A stretch of DNA of 64,000 nt from Onchidella celtica. Lineage: Eukaryota; Mollusca; Gastropoda; Systellommatophora; Onchidiidae. Both the position numbers and the translations under genes were made by a program. The stretch lies in the NCBI GenBank assembly GCA_963931925.1, contig OZ007569.1, positions 66,603,980 through 66,667,979 of the forward strand. Reading direction: 5' to 3'. The notes beneath the pieces were generated by a model. The model saw nothing but the letters and a program-made list of their open reading frames with translations. It was not told the origin of the DNA and made no database searches. Each line of letters starts with the position of its first letter. Within the stretch, counting starts at the first letter, position 1. Shown piece after piece: positions 26,401-36,718 of the stretch.

Positions 26401-29400
26401 GAGTGCACACATTTGTATTTTTAAAGGTCGGTGGCTGATGTATGAAGTTATTTTCAATGAACCTCAGGTTCCAGCCAGAATTGCTTGGCAGAATATAGGC
26501 TGCCCATGTCTGCTTTTCAATATGCCTGTCATCCTTGTGCAACTGGTCTGATAACATGAAACATGAATTTCTGCTTGCAAATACAACTAGATCTAATTAA
26601 AAAGTGACAACAGCTTTCAGTTTATTACTGACATCATTTAATCAGCCCCGAAAGATGGTACATCATGATGCTGTTGTGCCTGCATGCCAAAATATAACAC
26701 TGAACAGAAGAAAAAAAAAAGCATGACCAGGAGAAAGATAAAGAAAAACCAAACTCACCCCTCATTCCTGTGCTTCTTGTGAGCATCAGCATATGTCACC
26801 TCTCCAGCCTGTCTCATGTAATCTTTGAGATCCTTTGAAAACAGGAAGAAAAATAAATTTTTATTTTAAAGAGAAATCAGTCAAGCAAGCTGCAGGACTT
26901 TCAACTGTGCTAGGCTGGCTTCTGGTCAAGTCTGTCATTGAATCAACATATCTGTAATTGGATCAGTGTGATTAAAGTATTAGAAGCTGTATTTCTATAA
27001 CACTTAAGATTTCACTATTCAAAAACTGCTGTTGGTGATATATGTGTAATACTACATCTCAAATTTATGTCAATGTCAGAACTTTTAACCATGTCAATGT
27101 AGCAACTACTGGCCACTAGGTCAATCTTTTCAGACACCAAATCAGATCTCAGAAGAAAAAAGAAAATTGTCTGTGCCAATCAATCTACACTTCCAACAAC
27201 CTTCAATGTTATGTTACAGGCATCCAAATAAAAACTTTGACCCACAATTTAAGCAGCAATCAAACATCCTCTCTATAAGATAGGGAAATGTGAATTTGGT
27301 ATTAATTTACTGGTGTTATTAATCCACTGATTTTTTTATTTTTTTTTAAAATACCGGAACCATTCATAAACCTTCCTACTTTAAACACTTCATATAACAC
27401 TGAGAAGTGCAATGTGATTACCTCAAAAATTTTTGGACATGTGTGAGAAGCCTTAGCCGGCCGAGTGTAAGAAGCCCTAAAGTTCACCACGAGAGCCACA
27501 GGCCTGCCAGAGGTTGTCTTCGCACTTTACCCTCGTCTTTTGGCCACCTCTGTGCCCCAGCACTAACTTCTTCCCTCACCACCACAATTATCACCAACTC
27601 AACTTTCAATCATGAAAGCGATAGATCGCTCGCAGACCATCACTATTTTGGCAGAAGATCATCATCAGGGATGACCTCAGGGGGACATCTCTGATATTGG
27701 TGTCATCAGCTTCTGATCAATCATCAAGACCCCATTCTCATTTCTTGCTGTCACCATGGTTTGAATCAATTTAAAAAAAAAAAAAAAAAATCTGGCGGCC
27801 ACCCGGTGGAAGCAAATCTGGTGCGGGCCCCCTCCCCGGGGTAGGAGGGCCCGCTATGGCAGAGATTAGCAAGCAAGAAGACGGAACAAAGGACCCAAGT
27901 CACGGCCACACTGCCAGCTAAGAGTGAAGGCTTCAGAGTCATCCTCTCAGCCAGACTCATCTTCTCTTAAGGAGAGCTACTATTCCTGGACATCAAAGAG
28001 TGCCCTTGTTAACTTCATCTCATCTCTGAAGAGGAGGCTTATGGGGAATGAGAATAATAGGTGTTTTTTTAAATGTGTAAAATTTGCAGCAAAGTTCAAG
28101 CTCTAAATACTATTGAAAAATGTTTTGCATGAGCAACAACATATGAAACATACCCCCTTCGTTTCTGTTTTACAATGAAAAACAAAAGATTTCTGGCACT
28201 GTGAAGTAACCTTTTATCACTTAAGCGACAAAAAGCAGTCAGTGCCGTTATTATGTCGTTCATACGCATTCTCATTGAAACAATAAATACCTGCCAGCTG
28301 ACACGAGATGATAGATTTTCAACAATTAGTCTATGATCTGTCCTTGTTGGTGGGCCATACCTGGAAAACAAATACATTAAACATGGTAAGCTGTCTACGA
28401 CCAGTGTTTGCTTTGTCTAACAGTTTCACTCCATCATTTTGATGAGTAATCAGAAACCAACTAAAATCATGCCACCCCTAAGAACCACAAGGAATCCAAC
28501 TGCAATGATAAGACATCATTACAGCATCAACCCTATAGCATCAAGGGAAGTCAGATGACACGCATGAGGGTCTCATCATTTTACTTTTCACATCGACATC
28601 TAGTTGAGGAACTGTAGAGAATGTTTGCTGCACTTGAACACGTAATTTCCCATTAAAACTGAGCTTCTGAAATAGGATTTAAATAATTTTTTAGATCCAA
28701 GCAATTTCTTATTTCATATTGGGCATAGCTGGTTTCTTTAGGCCACACAATTCTTGCACAATGATTGATTCCTTAATTGCATGACTGAAGCACTTATAAT
28801 ACTTGTCACACCATATTATTTTGATATTTGATTATATAGCAACAACAACAAAACAAGGACAAATCAATATTGCATTACTGACATTCCCGTTCGCATCAGA
28901 TTTCCTCACTGATGCATTTACGCCAGGGGCAAAGTTTAATCACTATCTTGTCAATGATTAGTCTTCTTTGAACTCAAAGTTCATTTACGTATCACTGGTA
29001 GAACCCCTGAATTTCATGTTCTCTTTGCAAAATTACCCTGATCTGCCAGTGCCAATGACAAATGTTGTCCTGCAGTATCTGTTCCAGCACTGGTAAATGG
29101 TTTGGTGGCCTAGTGTCCCAGCACCATAAGTATGGGGTAAGAGTGTCCCTCATATCAACTTGGTTCTTTCTGTCTTTCCTACTGGTCTGTATTATTCTGC
29201 AATCTCTGATCTCATCGGTTTTAATACAAGATTGGATTTTGAGGTTTTTTCCCCCATTCTGTTCCATTTAAATATGAATGGGGAAATTGTCTCCAAGCCA
29301 ACGAGTCTCGACAATATATGCCCACTCGGTCAAAATCATTTTTCCACAACTAGTTGAATGCTTCTGCTACTGAACTGATTCATGGAAACACAAGGCCTGA

Positions 29401-30863
29401 ATTCTAACGCACCATGAGAAAATCATTTATCGAAGCTGGGGAATACAAGTAAGATGAATGGCCCCCAAAAAATGTGCAGTTTACATTTTTCCATTCAATG
29501 GGATATGTAAGGTTGACAGGGAAACCCAAGCATAAGAAAATTTAATAATAACAAAAAATACCATCAATACTTAAAAAAAAGTATGGAAAAATTGTTTCCA
29601 CCAAAATGCTTACTTGTCCCGCCTACCACCACCACGACGTCCTCCTCTAAAGCCGCGGTCACGAAACGAGTCGTCACTGCGCGGCCCTCGTGCGTGCTCT
29701 ACACTCACTCTGAAGGGATACAAAAATGCATAAAGAAGATTTTAAAGAGGTCATTAATGATGAAAGCTTACTTGTCTAACCAAGCTGATGAGCCTCTAGA
29801 CTTAGAAGCTGGGGGCCTCCCCGAGCCACGAGCATGTTCAATAAGAACTCTGGGAAAAAAAAGGGATAGCGAAGACAATAAATTTAACTAGCAAAAAAAA
29901 TAGGTTTGCTTGAGCTGATCTTTTCATTACCTTAAAAAAAAAAAAATGATCACGATACCTCCTTTCAAGAATTTGCAAAATTTAAATTCCCAATCTGTAC
30001 AGATAATGGCTCTTCTTCTAATGTGTGTGGCCTCAGTGCCATGGAGCTCCACTGGATCATTTTGAAATCAGAACGCGGTGCAGCAGCACCACCACAAAAA
30101 CGTCCAATTCCCTCAAATGGTAAAACAAAAACAAGCCCACTGAAAACTAAATCATGATCAAGTAATAAAGCTTCAGAATAATTATCACCCCCCCAGATTA
30201 TAAGGTATAATGTATTATATTCCACAATGTTAATACCCTTAAATGGCATTCAAGTTTCTGCTTTTTTTTGTATTTTCAAAACAAATCTTGAAGGGTGAAT
30301 ACCTTTCAGCTGACTTTATGATAATAATTGGACACAATGATGGTAAACAATAAACATACAGGCCACCCAAATTTCCAAGGTCAGGAAATAACCATTAAAA
30401 AAATAATATAAAAGGGAACAAGTTGCCAGTCACCAACTTCTTCCACTACAACTTACTTTTAATTTCACAATCTTACCTTTCTCCGCAAAGTTCTTTGCCA
30501 TTAAGCTCATACACAGCATCATCCGCATCTCTGTAGTCATCAAATTCCTGCAATGTGAACCCAAAAATTCTATGAGAAATGGCTCTATCTATAAAATCAA
30601 TTAAAATTTATCAAACAGCTCCTGCGAATATGCTTTATGATTTATTTCACCACAGCTGAGGAAGCTCCTCCATCTCATTCTCCGAAACAAAATTAATGCA
30701 ATGTAAAAACAAAAATATTTTTATCTTAAGGTGCACTTACCACAAAACCATAGCCATTCTTTAACATGATATCTCTGATTCTTCCATATCCCCTGAAGAA
30801 TCTTTCAATGTCCTTCTCTCTTGCATGATATGACAAGCGGCCAATGTAAACTCTGGTGCCCAT
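20201..30863 (-). CDS. SRSF4/5/6: SR splicing factor, SRSF4/5/6 (B52) type
   Basis: SR proteins are nuclear factors that bind exonic enhancers and promote spliceosome assembly. Seven coding exons were read on the minus strand: 30863-30741, 30547-30477, 29849-29772 (or the alternative 29709-29614), 28360-28291, 26832-26759, 26159-26046 and 20438-20201. Phases match throughout, giving 255 residues (261 with the other linker exon). RRM1 (about 1-72) has RNP2 VYIGRLS and RNP1 NGYGFVEF. RRM2 (about 98-175) has the SWQDLKD signature of SR pseudo-RRMs. An RS tail (about 177-240) ends in an acidic [10 protein letters not shown]. The ATG follows a CAG acceptor by one base, so the 5' UTR lies in an upstream exon. 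Confidence 0.95.
21139..21504. mobile_element. possible MITE with CGTTCCGTACAT ends
   Basis: CGTTCCGTACATGAAC at the left and the inverted TTATGTACGGAACG at the right bound about 366 bp. A third copy of the word, GTTCATGTACGGAACGC, lies at about 24462-24480 in the orientation of the right end. No target duplication was found, so the borders are uncertain. Confidence 0.35.
21662..22568. mobile_element. solo LTR with 5-bp TSD (GTCAT)
   Basis: The 907-bp block starts TGTCACGAG and ends TTTGTGACA, an inverted TGTCAC/GTGACA pair. It is flanked by GTCAT at 21657-21661 and again at 22569-22573. No internal retroelement genes are present, so this is a solo LTR left by LTR-LTR recombination. A near-perfect 41-bp tandem repeat (about 2.7 copies, 22081-22190) lies inside. 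Confidence 0.85.
22081..22190. repeat. 41-bp tandem repeat inside the solo LTR
   Basis: Units containing GATACTATGTTGTTGCCATG then TTGATAGGCTAGTGAACT are repeated about 2.7 times, nearly identical. Confidence 0.9.
24820..25501 (+). mobile_element. internally deleted piggyBac element
   Basis: Flanked by TTAA at 24816-24819 and 25502-25505, with terminal inverted repeats CCACTAGAT and ATCTAGTGG. TTAA targeting is the piggyBac hallmark. At 682 bp it is far too short for an intact element. An ORF inside (from an ATG at about 25034 to 25231) encodes an acidic segment ([20 protein letters not shown]) like the N-terminus of piggyBac transposases; no catalytic part remains. Confidence 0.8.
25034..25231 (+). 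pseudogene. piggyBac transposase N-terminal remnant
   Basis: Starts [10 protein letters not shown] and continues into an acidic Asp/Glu/Ser run, then a stop in a CTAGATCT-rich patch. It lies between the TTAA-flanked ends, which identifies its origin better than the sequence itself does. Confidence 0.5.
26046..26159 (-). CDS. SRSF4/5/6: SR gene exon: RRM2 second half
   Basis: Acceptor TTTCAG, donor CACAG before GTAAAT. It encodes [20 protein letters not shown] and [11 protein letters not shown], the C-terminal half of the second RRM, then the start of the basic linker. Confidence 0.95.
26160..26758 (-). other. SR gene intron
   Basis: 600 nt between RRM2 exons; no feature recognised. Confidence 0.8.
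26759..26832 (-). CDS. SRSF4/5/6: SR gene exon: RRM2 first half
   Basis: Encodes [18 protein letters not shown] then KKHRNE. Joined to SWQ of the previous exon it makes the SWQDLKD motif that marks SR-protein second RRMs. Confidence 0.95.
26833..28290 (-). other. SR gene intron, 1.46 kb
   Basis: Contains an A-run at 27774-27790 next to a GC-rich patch (27791-27860). SR genes often carry poison exons in such introns, but none could be defined here. Confidence 0.7.
28291..28360 (-). CDS. SRSF4/5/6: SR gene exon: start of RRM2
   Basis: Acceptor TTTTCCAG, donor CAG before GTATTT. It encodes [18 protein letters not shown] then RVSWQ. Its first base completes a Lys codon begun by either alternative linker exon. 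Confidence 0.95.
28361..29613 (-). other. SR gene intron, 1.25 kb
   Basis: No exon, RNA gene or mobile element recognised. Confidence 0.7.
29614..29709 (-). CDS. SRSF4/5/6: SR gene alternative linker exon b (RGG-rich)
   Basis: 96 nt, acceptor CCCTTCAG, donor GACAA before GTAAGC. It encodes [20 protein letters not shown] followed by an Arg-Gly-rich stretch. It is closely related to exon a in its first codons (VxxEHARG), last codon and both splice phases. It is the more typical linker, resembling EHARGPR in known SRSF4/5/6 proteins. Confidence 0.88.
29772..29849 (-). CDS. SRSF4/5/6: SR gene alternative linker exon a
   Basis: 78 nt, acceptor CCCAG, donor GACAA before GTAAGC, the same donor sequence as exon b. 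It encodes [20 protein letters not shown] then SAWLD. Only 62 nt separate it from exon b. Both exons are multiples of three, so inclusion of either or both keeps frame. Exclusive use is an inference. Confidence 0.85.
29850..30476 (-). other. SR gene intron
   Basis: 627 nt between the RRM1 exon and the alternative linker exons; no feature recognised. Confidence 0.8.
30477..30547 (-). CDS. SRSF4/5/6: SR gene exon: RRM1 second half
   Basis: Acceptor ATTGCAG, donor GAAAG before GTAAGA. It encodes [20 protein letters not shown] then CGE, closing the first RRM. Confidence 0.95.
30741..30863 (-). CDS. SRSF4/5/6: SR gene first coding exon: RRM1 start
   Basis: ATG (CAT at 30861-30863) follows CTCAACAG-A. 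It encodes [20 protein letters not shown] and ends NGYGFV before GTAAGT. RNP2 and RNP1 are both visible. Confidence 0.95.
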
Positions 30864-31987
30864 TCTGTTGAGAGATAAATTTTTCTCTTACAAGTGAGTT
30901 GAAGTGCTTCAGCTAAATACTAATAGTTCAAACAAAAAATCTAGGAGTACCATTTGAGCCACACAACTCTGAGTTTGGGATAGTTTCATGTTCCGAGTGT
31001 TAATCAGCCTCTTGACTATAATTATAATATAAATAAATGTGAATGTGTGTGCGTTTGTGTCAAAAAAAATACTGCCTCTTACAGCTCAGATTTACATGAA
31101 ATTTTGAAAATGCTTTCCTTTCGCCCTGCAGAAGCTTCTTTTCTTGACATTTGCCGATTTGGAGGCTCCATATGAAGTTTTCTTTTTGTTATGCTTGTTT
31201 GTGTTGCTGACTGCTTGCCTCCAGTTCTACTACTCTGGATAAAATGTTAAGCTAAAATAACACTGATGATGATGCTGTTCTAATGGCATCTTTGCTTGTA
31301 AATGCAACTTAAATTCGGCTACCCAACGCACATTTACTTTCATTTCATTTCATTCAATGGCAGATGCCATCAGTGTTATGTTCAATTGAGGGCAATCCTA
31401 TCCCAGTTGAGTGATACTGCCCATTTTTAGCTGTCAGGTCATTTTCATCATGTAACTATTATAACTTTGCAGGCCTAAGCATTATTTTCAGCACAAAATC
31501 ATCATTATCCTGTGATATTTTATTTAACAGACTACCGGGGCTTTCTGCTCAATTTTTGCCAGCTCCCCACATTTATTTCCAGAAGTGGAAATGGGGTGGC
31601 TGAATCAGTGACTGAAAAATGGATCTTGAGAGGCATTCAGCTACTCCACCTTGTTGGCCACTAATGCTGAGCAGGATGAGCCTGTGCATAATATGGATGA
31701 TGGTTCAGTAGGCAGTATAATTGCAACAATAAAAAAAATGTGACATTAAAACCTGTCCTACCTGTGGAAATTAGAAAGATTGCAGTGGGATAGCCGAACT
31801 GGTGTGAGTAAAAAATTGAAACTAACATATTCAGCCACTCTAGACTATCGGCCACTGAAAGTGAACCTCATGACCAGTGTTATGGGTCAAAGTACTGCAT
31901 TTGAAGCCCTAAGCAGTGCTGTTGCTTATTAGGTGTCCTTCATAGTCAGGGCGGAGTACCTTACTTGAGCGCCACTTTGTCAGATTG

Positions 31988-32110
31988 TCAGATTGATAAG
32001 TAACAACGTGAGGGTCTAGTCAGATTGTATCATCGAGGCCGTAGGCCGATGTTCGTCTGGGCAGTAGTCAGATTGACATATCAGGGAAAGCCCCCGGGGT
32101 AGCTATGTAT
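31988..32110. repeat. dispersed repeat, inverted copy of 62764-62898
   Basis: About 120 bp with strong similarity on the opposite strand to 62764-62898, sharing for example CAGATTGTATCATCGAGGCC and GATGTTCGTCTGGGCAGTAG. Confidence 0.75.
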
Positions 32111-32429
32111 CATCTCTTTTAGTTAGTTTCTGGTCTTTGGCGCTCGAGTACGGAACTTCTTCCCATAGTCATTCAGTAGGCCTGCCTGTAAGTGGTGATG
32201 GACAGGGGGTAGCCAATTTTGTTTGGGGCCGGCCAAATTGCTGACAGAATGGCCGAATAGCTGAGAGTGACGGCTGTTCTTTATTTCATTCACCAGATCT
32301 ACTCACTAGCAAAACAGGCAGCATATAAACTGGGCTTACATAGCAAGGGCAAATGCATATTAAACATGCAAATATTGAAACAGATCTCGACTAGATCTAG
32401 ATTCTAGATCTCTAGGTCAGAACAGGGAA

Positions 32430-32673
32430 GGTCTTCCGCCCGTCCGCGCCAGTCAAGAAAACACAACTACCCCAGCCCCTTTTCGCCTGATTAGATCTAG
32501 TCAATCTGACTACCGCCTATTGATACAAACTGACTAGACCCTCACGCCCCCAGGTCCATCTGACCATTCCATGTGTTGTGAGTTTAAATTGATAACACTA
32601 ACAGTGACAATGTGTAACCGTGAGCTTTTACTTAATAGCGGTAAAAAATTGTGGCGCGGACGGGCTGAAGACC
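32430..32673. mobile_element. MITE family A, copy 1
   Basis: Ends are a 22-bp inverted repeat with one mismatch (left GGTCTTCCGCCCGTCCGC..., right ...GCGGACGGGCTGAAGACC). The interior includes CTACCCCAGCCCCTTTTCGC and GATACAAACTGACTAGACCC, shared with other copies. No coding capacity. Confidence 0.8.
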
Positions 32674-33036
32674 TCCCCAGAACAGCACAAAACTATGATG
32701 TCGATTTTTCAGAGATTTATTTTCATTTTTGGCCCCCCTAACCTGCTGTATTCGCATGGGTTCTCACATGTAGCCTGCTCTTTCTCAATCAGGCTAAAAG
32801 TGCAGTTTAGCCCTCCTGAGTCAGACTCAAAGAGACCCTAGACCAAAAGATTGCTTTTAACTCCAAGACCATAACATAACACATGGTCTTGCGGCGGTTG
32901 TCCCTCGGTTTAAATCGAATCTAAACTAGATTCTAGATCTAGATCTAAATCTGGTGAAAATGCAGATGACCTCGATCAATATAGATCTGGAGGTGATTTT
33001 CTAGATTCTCGCGTTTAATTCCGGTAATGCTTTTTT

Positions 33037-34165
33037 AGGTGTGTTGGGTAAATCCGGGCCCTTGCAAAAGTTTTCGCGGGCGATTTTCTAGATATCCAGG
33101 CTCATTTAGGCTAGATATGGAGTATGGCTGCCCATAGAGGAAGACCAAGTGCTCCTACTACTATTGTACCTACTCGTTTACCAGCTAGGCCCCTACTTCA
33201 CTGAAAGATTTAAAACTTTCCCATAGAGAACTGTGTAGTGCTACTCATGCTAATGTAGATTGTATTAAATGGTTGGCAGAGCATTGCTTGCTGGCAAATT
33301 CATGCTTATGTCCAAACTGCCAAGAACCTGTGAGTTTTCAGCAACGCCAAGGAGATATCTATGTGGACGGTTTCGCATGGTCTTGTAAACGTTGCAGACG
33401 GCAGAGAAGTATAAGAATTGGATCATTTTTTGAAGGTTCTCATCTATCGCTAAGCCAGATTCTGGACATAGATCTAGGGGCCTAATTTTTTACTGGTCTT
33501 ACGATCTGAGGCAAACTTATGTCCGTGAGGATACGGGAATTGCTCGGCAAAGAGCTGTTGATTGGCAAAACATTAGGGACAGTTGCGCCCAATATTTAAT
33601 TGATCATCCTTTACAGCTGGGCGGCGCCAACAAAACTGTTGAGATAGATGAAAGTAAATTCATGCACAGGAAATATCATCGAGGGCATTATCGTGAAGGT
33701 CACTGGATCTTGGGCATTATTGAACGAGAAAGCAACAATTGCGTTCTCATTCCCGTTGAAGACAGGTCAGCGGCAACCTTGTTACCATTGATCCAGCAAC
33801 ACGTTTTAACGGAGACTCGAATCATCACAGATCAATGGGCCGCTTATAATCAGCTTCCCAACCATAGTTCAGTGAACCATACCCTGTACTTTGTGGATCC
33901 TAATGACCCTACGGTTCACACCAACCGTATAGAGGGCAACTGGGCTAACTGTAAAGCCAAATACAGAAGCATGCATGGCACATCGGATAAGTTGTTTGAA
34001 TCCTACTTGCAGGAGTAGGCCTATATGTGGAAGAAACAACACCGAGACAACATTTTTGGGAATATTCTTTATTGGATATCCTTTTATTACAGCACCTAAG
34101 GTTAGTACAGCCATATCTAGCGCGAAAACTTTTGCAAAGACCCACCGATAGGCTATAACACACCT
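33037..34165 (+). mobile_element. Merlin-type DNA transposon
   Basis: About 1.13 kb with imperfect inverted ends: AGGTGTGTT outermost and TTGCAAAAGTTTTCGCG about 25 bp inside at both ends (33061-33077 and 34121-34138). The gene inside resembles the IS1016/ISXO2-like transposases that define Merlin. Size and orientation fit the superfamily; no target duplication was found. Confidence 0.75.
33240..34018 (+). pseudogene. Merlin (ISXO2-like) transposase, frameshifted
   Basis: The N-terminal part (33273-33485) has a four-cysteine finger, CPNC...CKRC. The frame then shifts near 33475-33485 and continues open to 34018. The catalytic triad of the family is visible: D in VEIDESKF, D in IITDQWAAY and E in NRIEGNWANCK. 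The reading-frame break makes this copy probably dead unless it is an assembly error. Confidence 0.8.
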
Positions 34166-34441
34166 AAAACCTAGATCTAGAGTCAGTTGGGGTCAAACCG
34201 CCCACCCAGTGCTATTTTGCGCTCCTCTGTACCAATAACAAGACTGTGGTCCAAAAATATGACTGACGTCGCAAAATGAAGACCAGGCATGGCCGGTTTT
34301 AGGTGAACCAGAATTTTTCCACCATTTAAATATTATCCTAACAACACGCTATTAGTTCATGATGACATTTTACTCAAACCGGCCACTCTTAGACCCTTCA
34401 AGCCCAAACCGGCCACCCATTCGGACAAACCGGCCACACTG

Positions 34442-34713
34442 CCTGGTGATCCAAAATATCACTTTTCTTTGGTTTTTTTTAGTGTTGAAAGTGCAAAATA
34501 GCCAATTGTGGCCTAGATCTAGTTTTGTCTTTCTCACTGAACACATACATTGCACACAAATTTGAATTCACTCATCTCCTGGTGATCCAAAATATCACTT
34601 TTCTTTGGGTTTTTTTAGTGTTGAAAGTGCAAAATAGCCAATTGTGGCCTAGATCTAGTTTTGTCTTTCTCACTGAACACATACATTGCACACAAATTTG
34701 AATTCACTCATCT
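34442..34713. repeat. 136-bp tandem duplication
   Basis: 34442-34577 and 34578-34713 are nearly identical, starting CCTGGTGATCCAAAATATCA. A third partial copy of the second half (CTTTCTCACTGAACACATAC) lies at about 34935-34990. All are inside the pogo-like element. Confidence 0.93.
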
Positions 34714-35019
34714 CCACATCACTCATACCCATGGCTAATGAAATAATTCATGACATAAACACATCCACATCAATTAACAAACACTTTATTAAACAGTAGT
34801 ATTACAAAAAGAGATAAACTTTTGTGGTTATTTCACCACTAAAAAAATAGAAAAAATGCAGAAAGGTTCGTGCAGATTAATTGTAAAAGGAAAACTAAAA
34901 GGCCAATCATGAGTTCTAACACTCAAGCAGTTTAGTCTTTCTCACTGAACACATACCCTGCACACAAACTTAAATTCACTCATCTCCACACTCATACCCA
35001 AAATATTCTCTCTCTCCTC

Positions 35020-35462
35020 ACCTGTACACCCTTTGTGGTAGGCCTACCACCTTCCACACTCACACCCTATCCAACCATCCAGGTCCCTGTCACTCTCACA
35101 AACAGCACAAACACTTTCATCCACATCCACATCATTCAGGTCAAAATCCTCATCAGATCTATCATCAAATACAACAGCTTCATGCTCCTCCCCATCCGAA
35201 CTCTCACTCTCAGCCAGCTTTCCCTTCTTGCCTTTGCCCTTCCCTTTCATCATCAACTCCATCCGCTTCTTCTCTAACTTCTCAGTCTTTTTCTTTTCCC
35301 TCTCCAATCGCTTCTTTTCCATGTTTTCCATCTTCTTCTTCATCTTTTCCTCCTTCTTCTTCATCATATCTGCCTTTCTCTCCTCCTGTGCCTTTTTCTT
35401 TGTAGCCTCTTCATTTTCTTTCTTTTCGTAGAACTCCTTAAAGGATGCATGGGATACGTAAG
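35020..35462 (-). pseudogene. C-terminal PHD exon of a pogo/jerky-type transposase
   Basis: Reading minus from about 35462: SYVSHASFKEFYEKKENEEA, a long Lys/Glu coiled-coil-like basic helix, an acidic block, then VCAVCESDRDLDGWIGCECG, the first half of a PHD-like finger. An in-frame TAG interrupts it at about 35042, and YHKGC follows in the same frame. Lys/Glu helices and a terminal PHD-type finger are common at the ends of Tigger/jerky-like DDE proteins. The catalytic domain is missing. Confidence 0.6.
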
Positions 35463-36120
35463 AGGGGGGCTGATTAAAAGCTCAAACATGCACAAGAAGA
35501 GTAACACACACGAACACAGATCCCCCCCCCACTCACCCACATACACACACTATTATATTCAATTATATTCTATGACACACACGGAAATAAAATCACACAC
35601 GCACGCAAGTAGACCTTCAATAACTTCAAAATCTCTAAAACACATGAAACACTTCTTTTTAAAACCATAAAATCTACCCGGTCGGTTTGAGCAAAATTAC
35701 GGCAAATCATCTAGATCTCTAGATCTAGCTCAAACCGGCCACCCCAACATGGGGTTAAAATGAAAGTAGAACACCGTCAACTGATTCACTCATCATTTCA
35801 CATGCCTTTTCTAACTTTAAACGAAAAAGATCATCCCGGAAGCTCTCATAATAAAAGCGTTTCCGGATTAACTTCGTACTTCCTCTCATTCACTGCAACC
35901 CACAACAAATGACGTCGACTCACCTTTCCTGGAGAATTTTCACTGAAAAGTTGAAACTTGCTTGCCCAAATAAATGGTGGCACTTCACTTCGACGGAATA
36001 ACCTTCCCGGCAGACGTGGGCACCAGTAAAAAGTACGTTATCAGTAAATACAGATAGACGAAGCAATTAATTGCGTCCTGGCCGGTTTGAGCTGGTGGCC
36101 GGGTTGACCCCAACTGACTC

Positions 36121-36240
36121 TAGATTCTAGATCTAGATCTAGTTCTAGATCTAGATTCTAGACTAGATTCTAGATCTAGATGATCTAGATAGACTATCTA
36201 GATTCTAGATCTAGACTCTAGATCTAGATCTAGATCTATA
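36121..36240. repeat. CTAGATCT satellite patch
   Basis: Nearly the whole 120 bp is built of CTAGAT and AGATCT hexamers in irregular order. Smaller patches occur at 25185-25240, 32390-32415, 32930-32950, 57160-57215 and 60710-60820. Confidence 0.9.
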
Positions 36241-36505
36241 TAAAAGCATTACCGGAATTAAACGCGAGAATCTAGAAAATCACCGAACTTGAAATCGAAG
36301 CTTCCACAACACAATCAACGGCCTCAGAGTCCTAGATCTAGATCTAGATATATATCTAGATATATCTAAAGTCTATCACAAATATGACCTCTATAAAAGC
36401 TACCGCCTCTTGACCACCCGTAAAGAGCAGGCCGAAAGGCCGCTGCCCGGGCAAAATTGAAATTAATAGATTAAAATTTATCCATATCATCTCCCCCCCC
36501 CGGAA

Positions 36506-36718
36506 GGTCTTCCGCCCGTCCGCGCCAGTCAAAACACAACTACCCCAGCCCCTTTTCGCCTGATTAGTCAATCTGACTACCGCCCATTGATACAAACTGA
36601 CTAGGCCTTCACGCTCCCAGGTCCATCTGACCATTCCAATGCAGGTTGTTTAAGCTTATATCTTAATCATATTATGTTTGTTAACTTTTTGGTAAGTGGC
36701 GCGGACGGGGGGAAGACC
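36506..36718. mobile_element. MITE family A, copy 2
   Basis: The same 22-bp ends as the copy at 32430 and a matching interior (CTACCCCAGCCCCTTTTCGC and onward). Its right end runs into a C homopolymer. Confidence 0.8.

Larger units (their letters stand above)
34180..36120 (-). mobile_element. pogo/jerky-like Tc1-mariner element, internally deleted
   Basis: Flanked by TA (34178-34179 and 36121-36122). Ends are inverted repeats GAGTCAGTTGGGGTCAA and TTGACCCCAACTGACTC. CAAACCGGCCAC words recur inside both ends (34376, 34407, 34427, 35730; opposite strand near 35678 and 36083). It encodes only the last exon of a transposase-like protein. Confidence 0.75.
32992..36284. mobile_element. outer element with perfect 43-bp inverted ends
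   Basis: 32992-33034 and 36242-36284 are exact inverted copies (starting GGTGATTTTCTAGATTCTCG). What lies between, after removing the Merlin and the pogo-like element, is about 140 bp of CTAGATCT-rich DNA. This suggests a small palindromic MITE that took two later insertions. No target duplication was found. Confidence 0.55.

Noticed and set aside
27430-27960. SINE or poison exon in the SR-gene intron
   Set aside because: An A-run follows a GC-richer segment, but no clear A/B boxes, target duplication or paired splice sites could be established.
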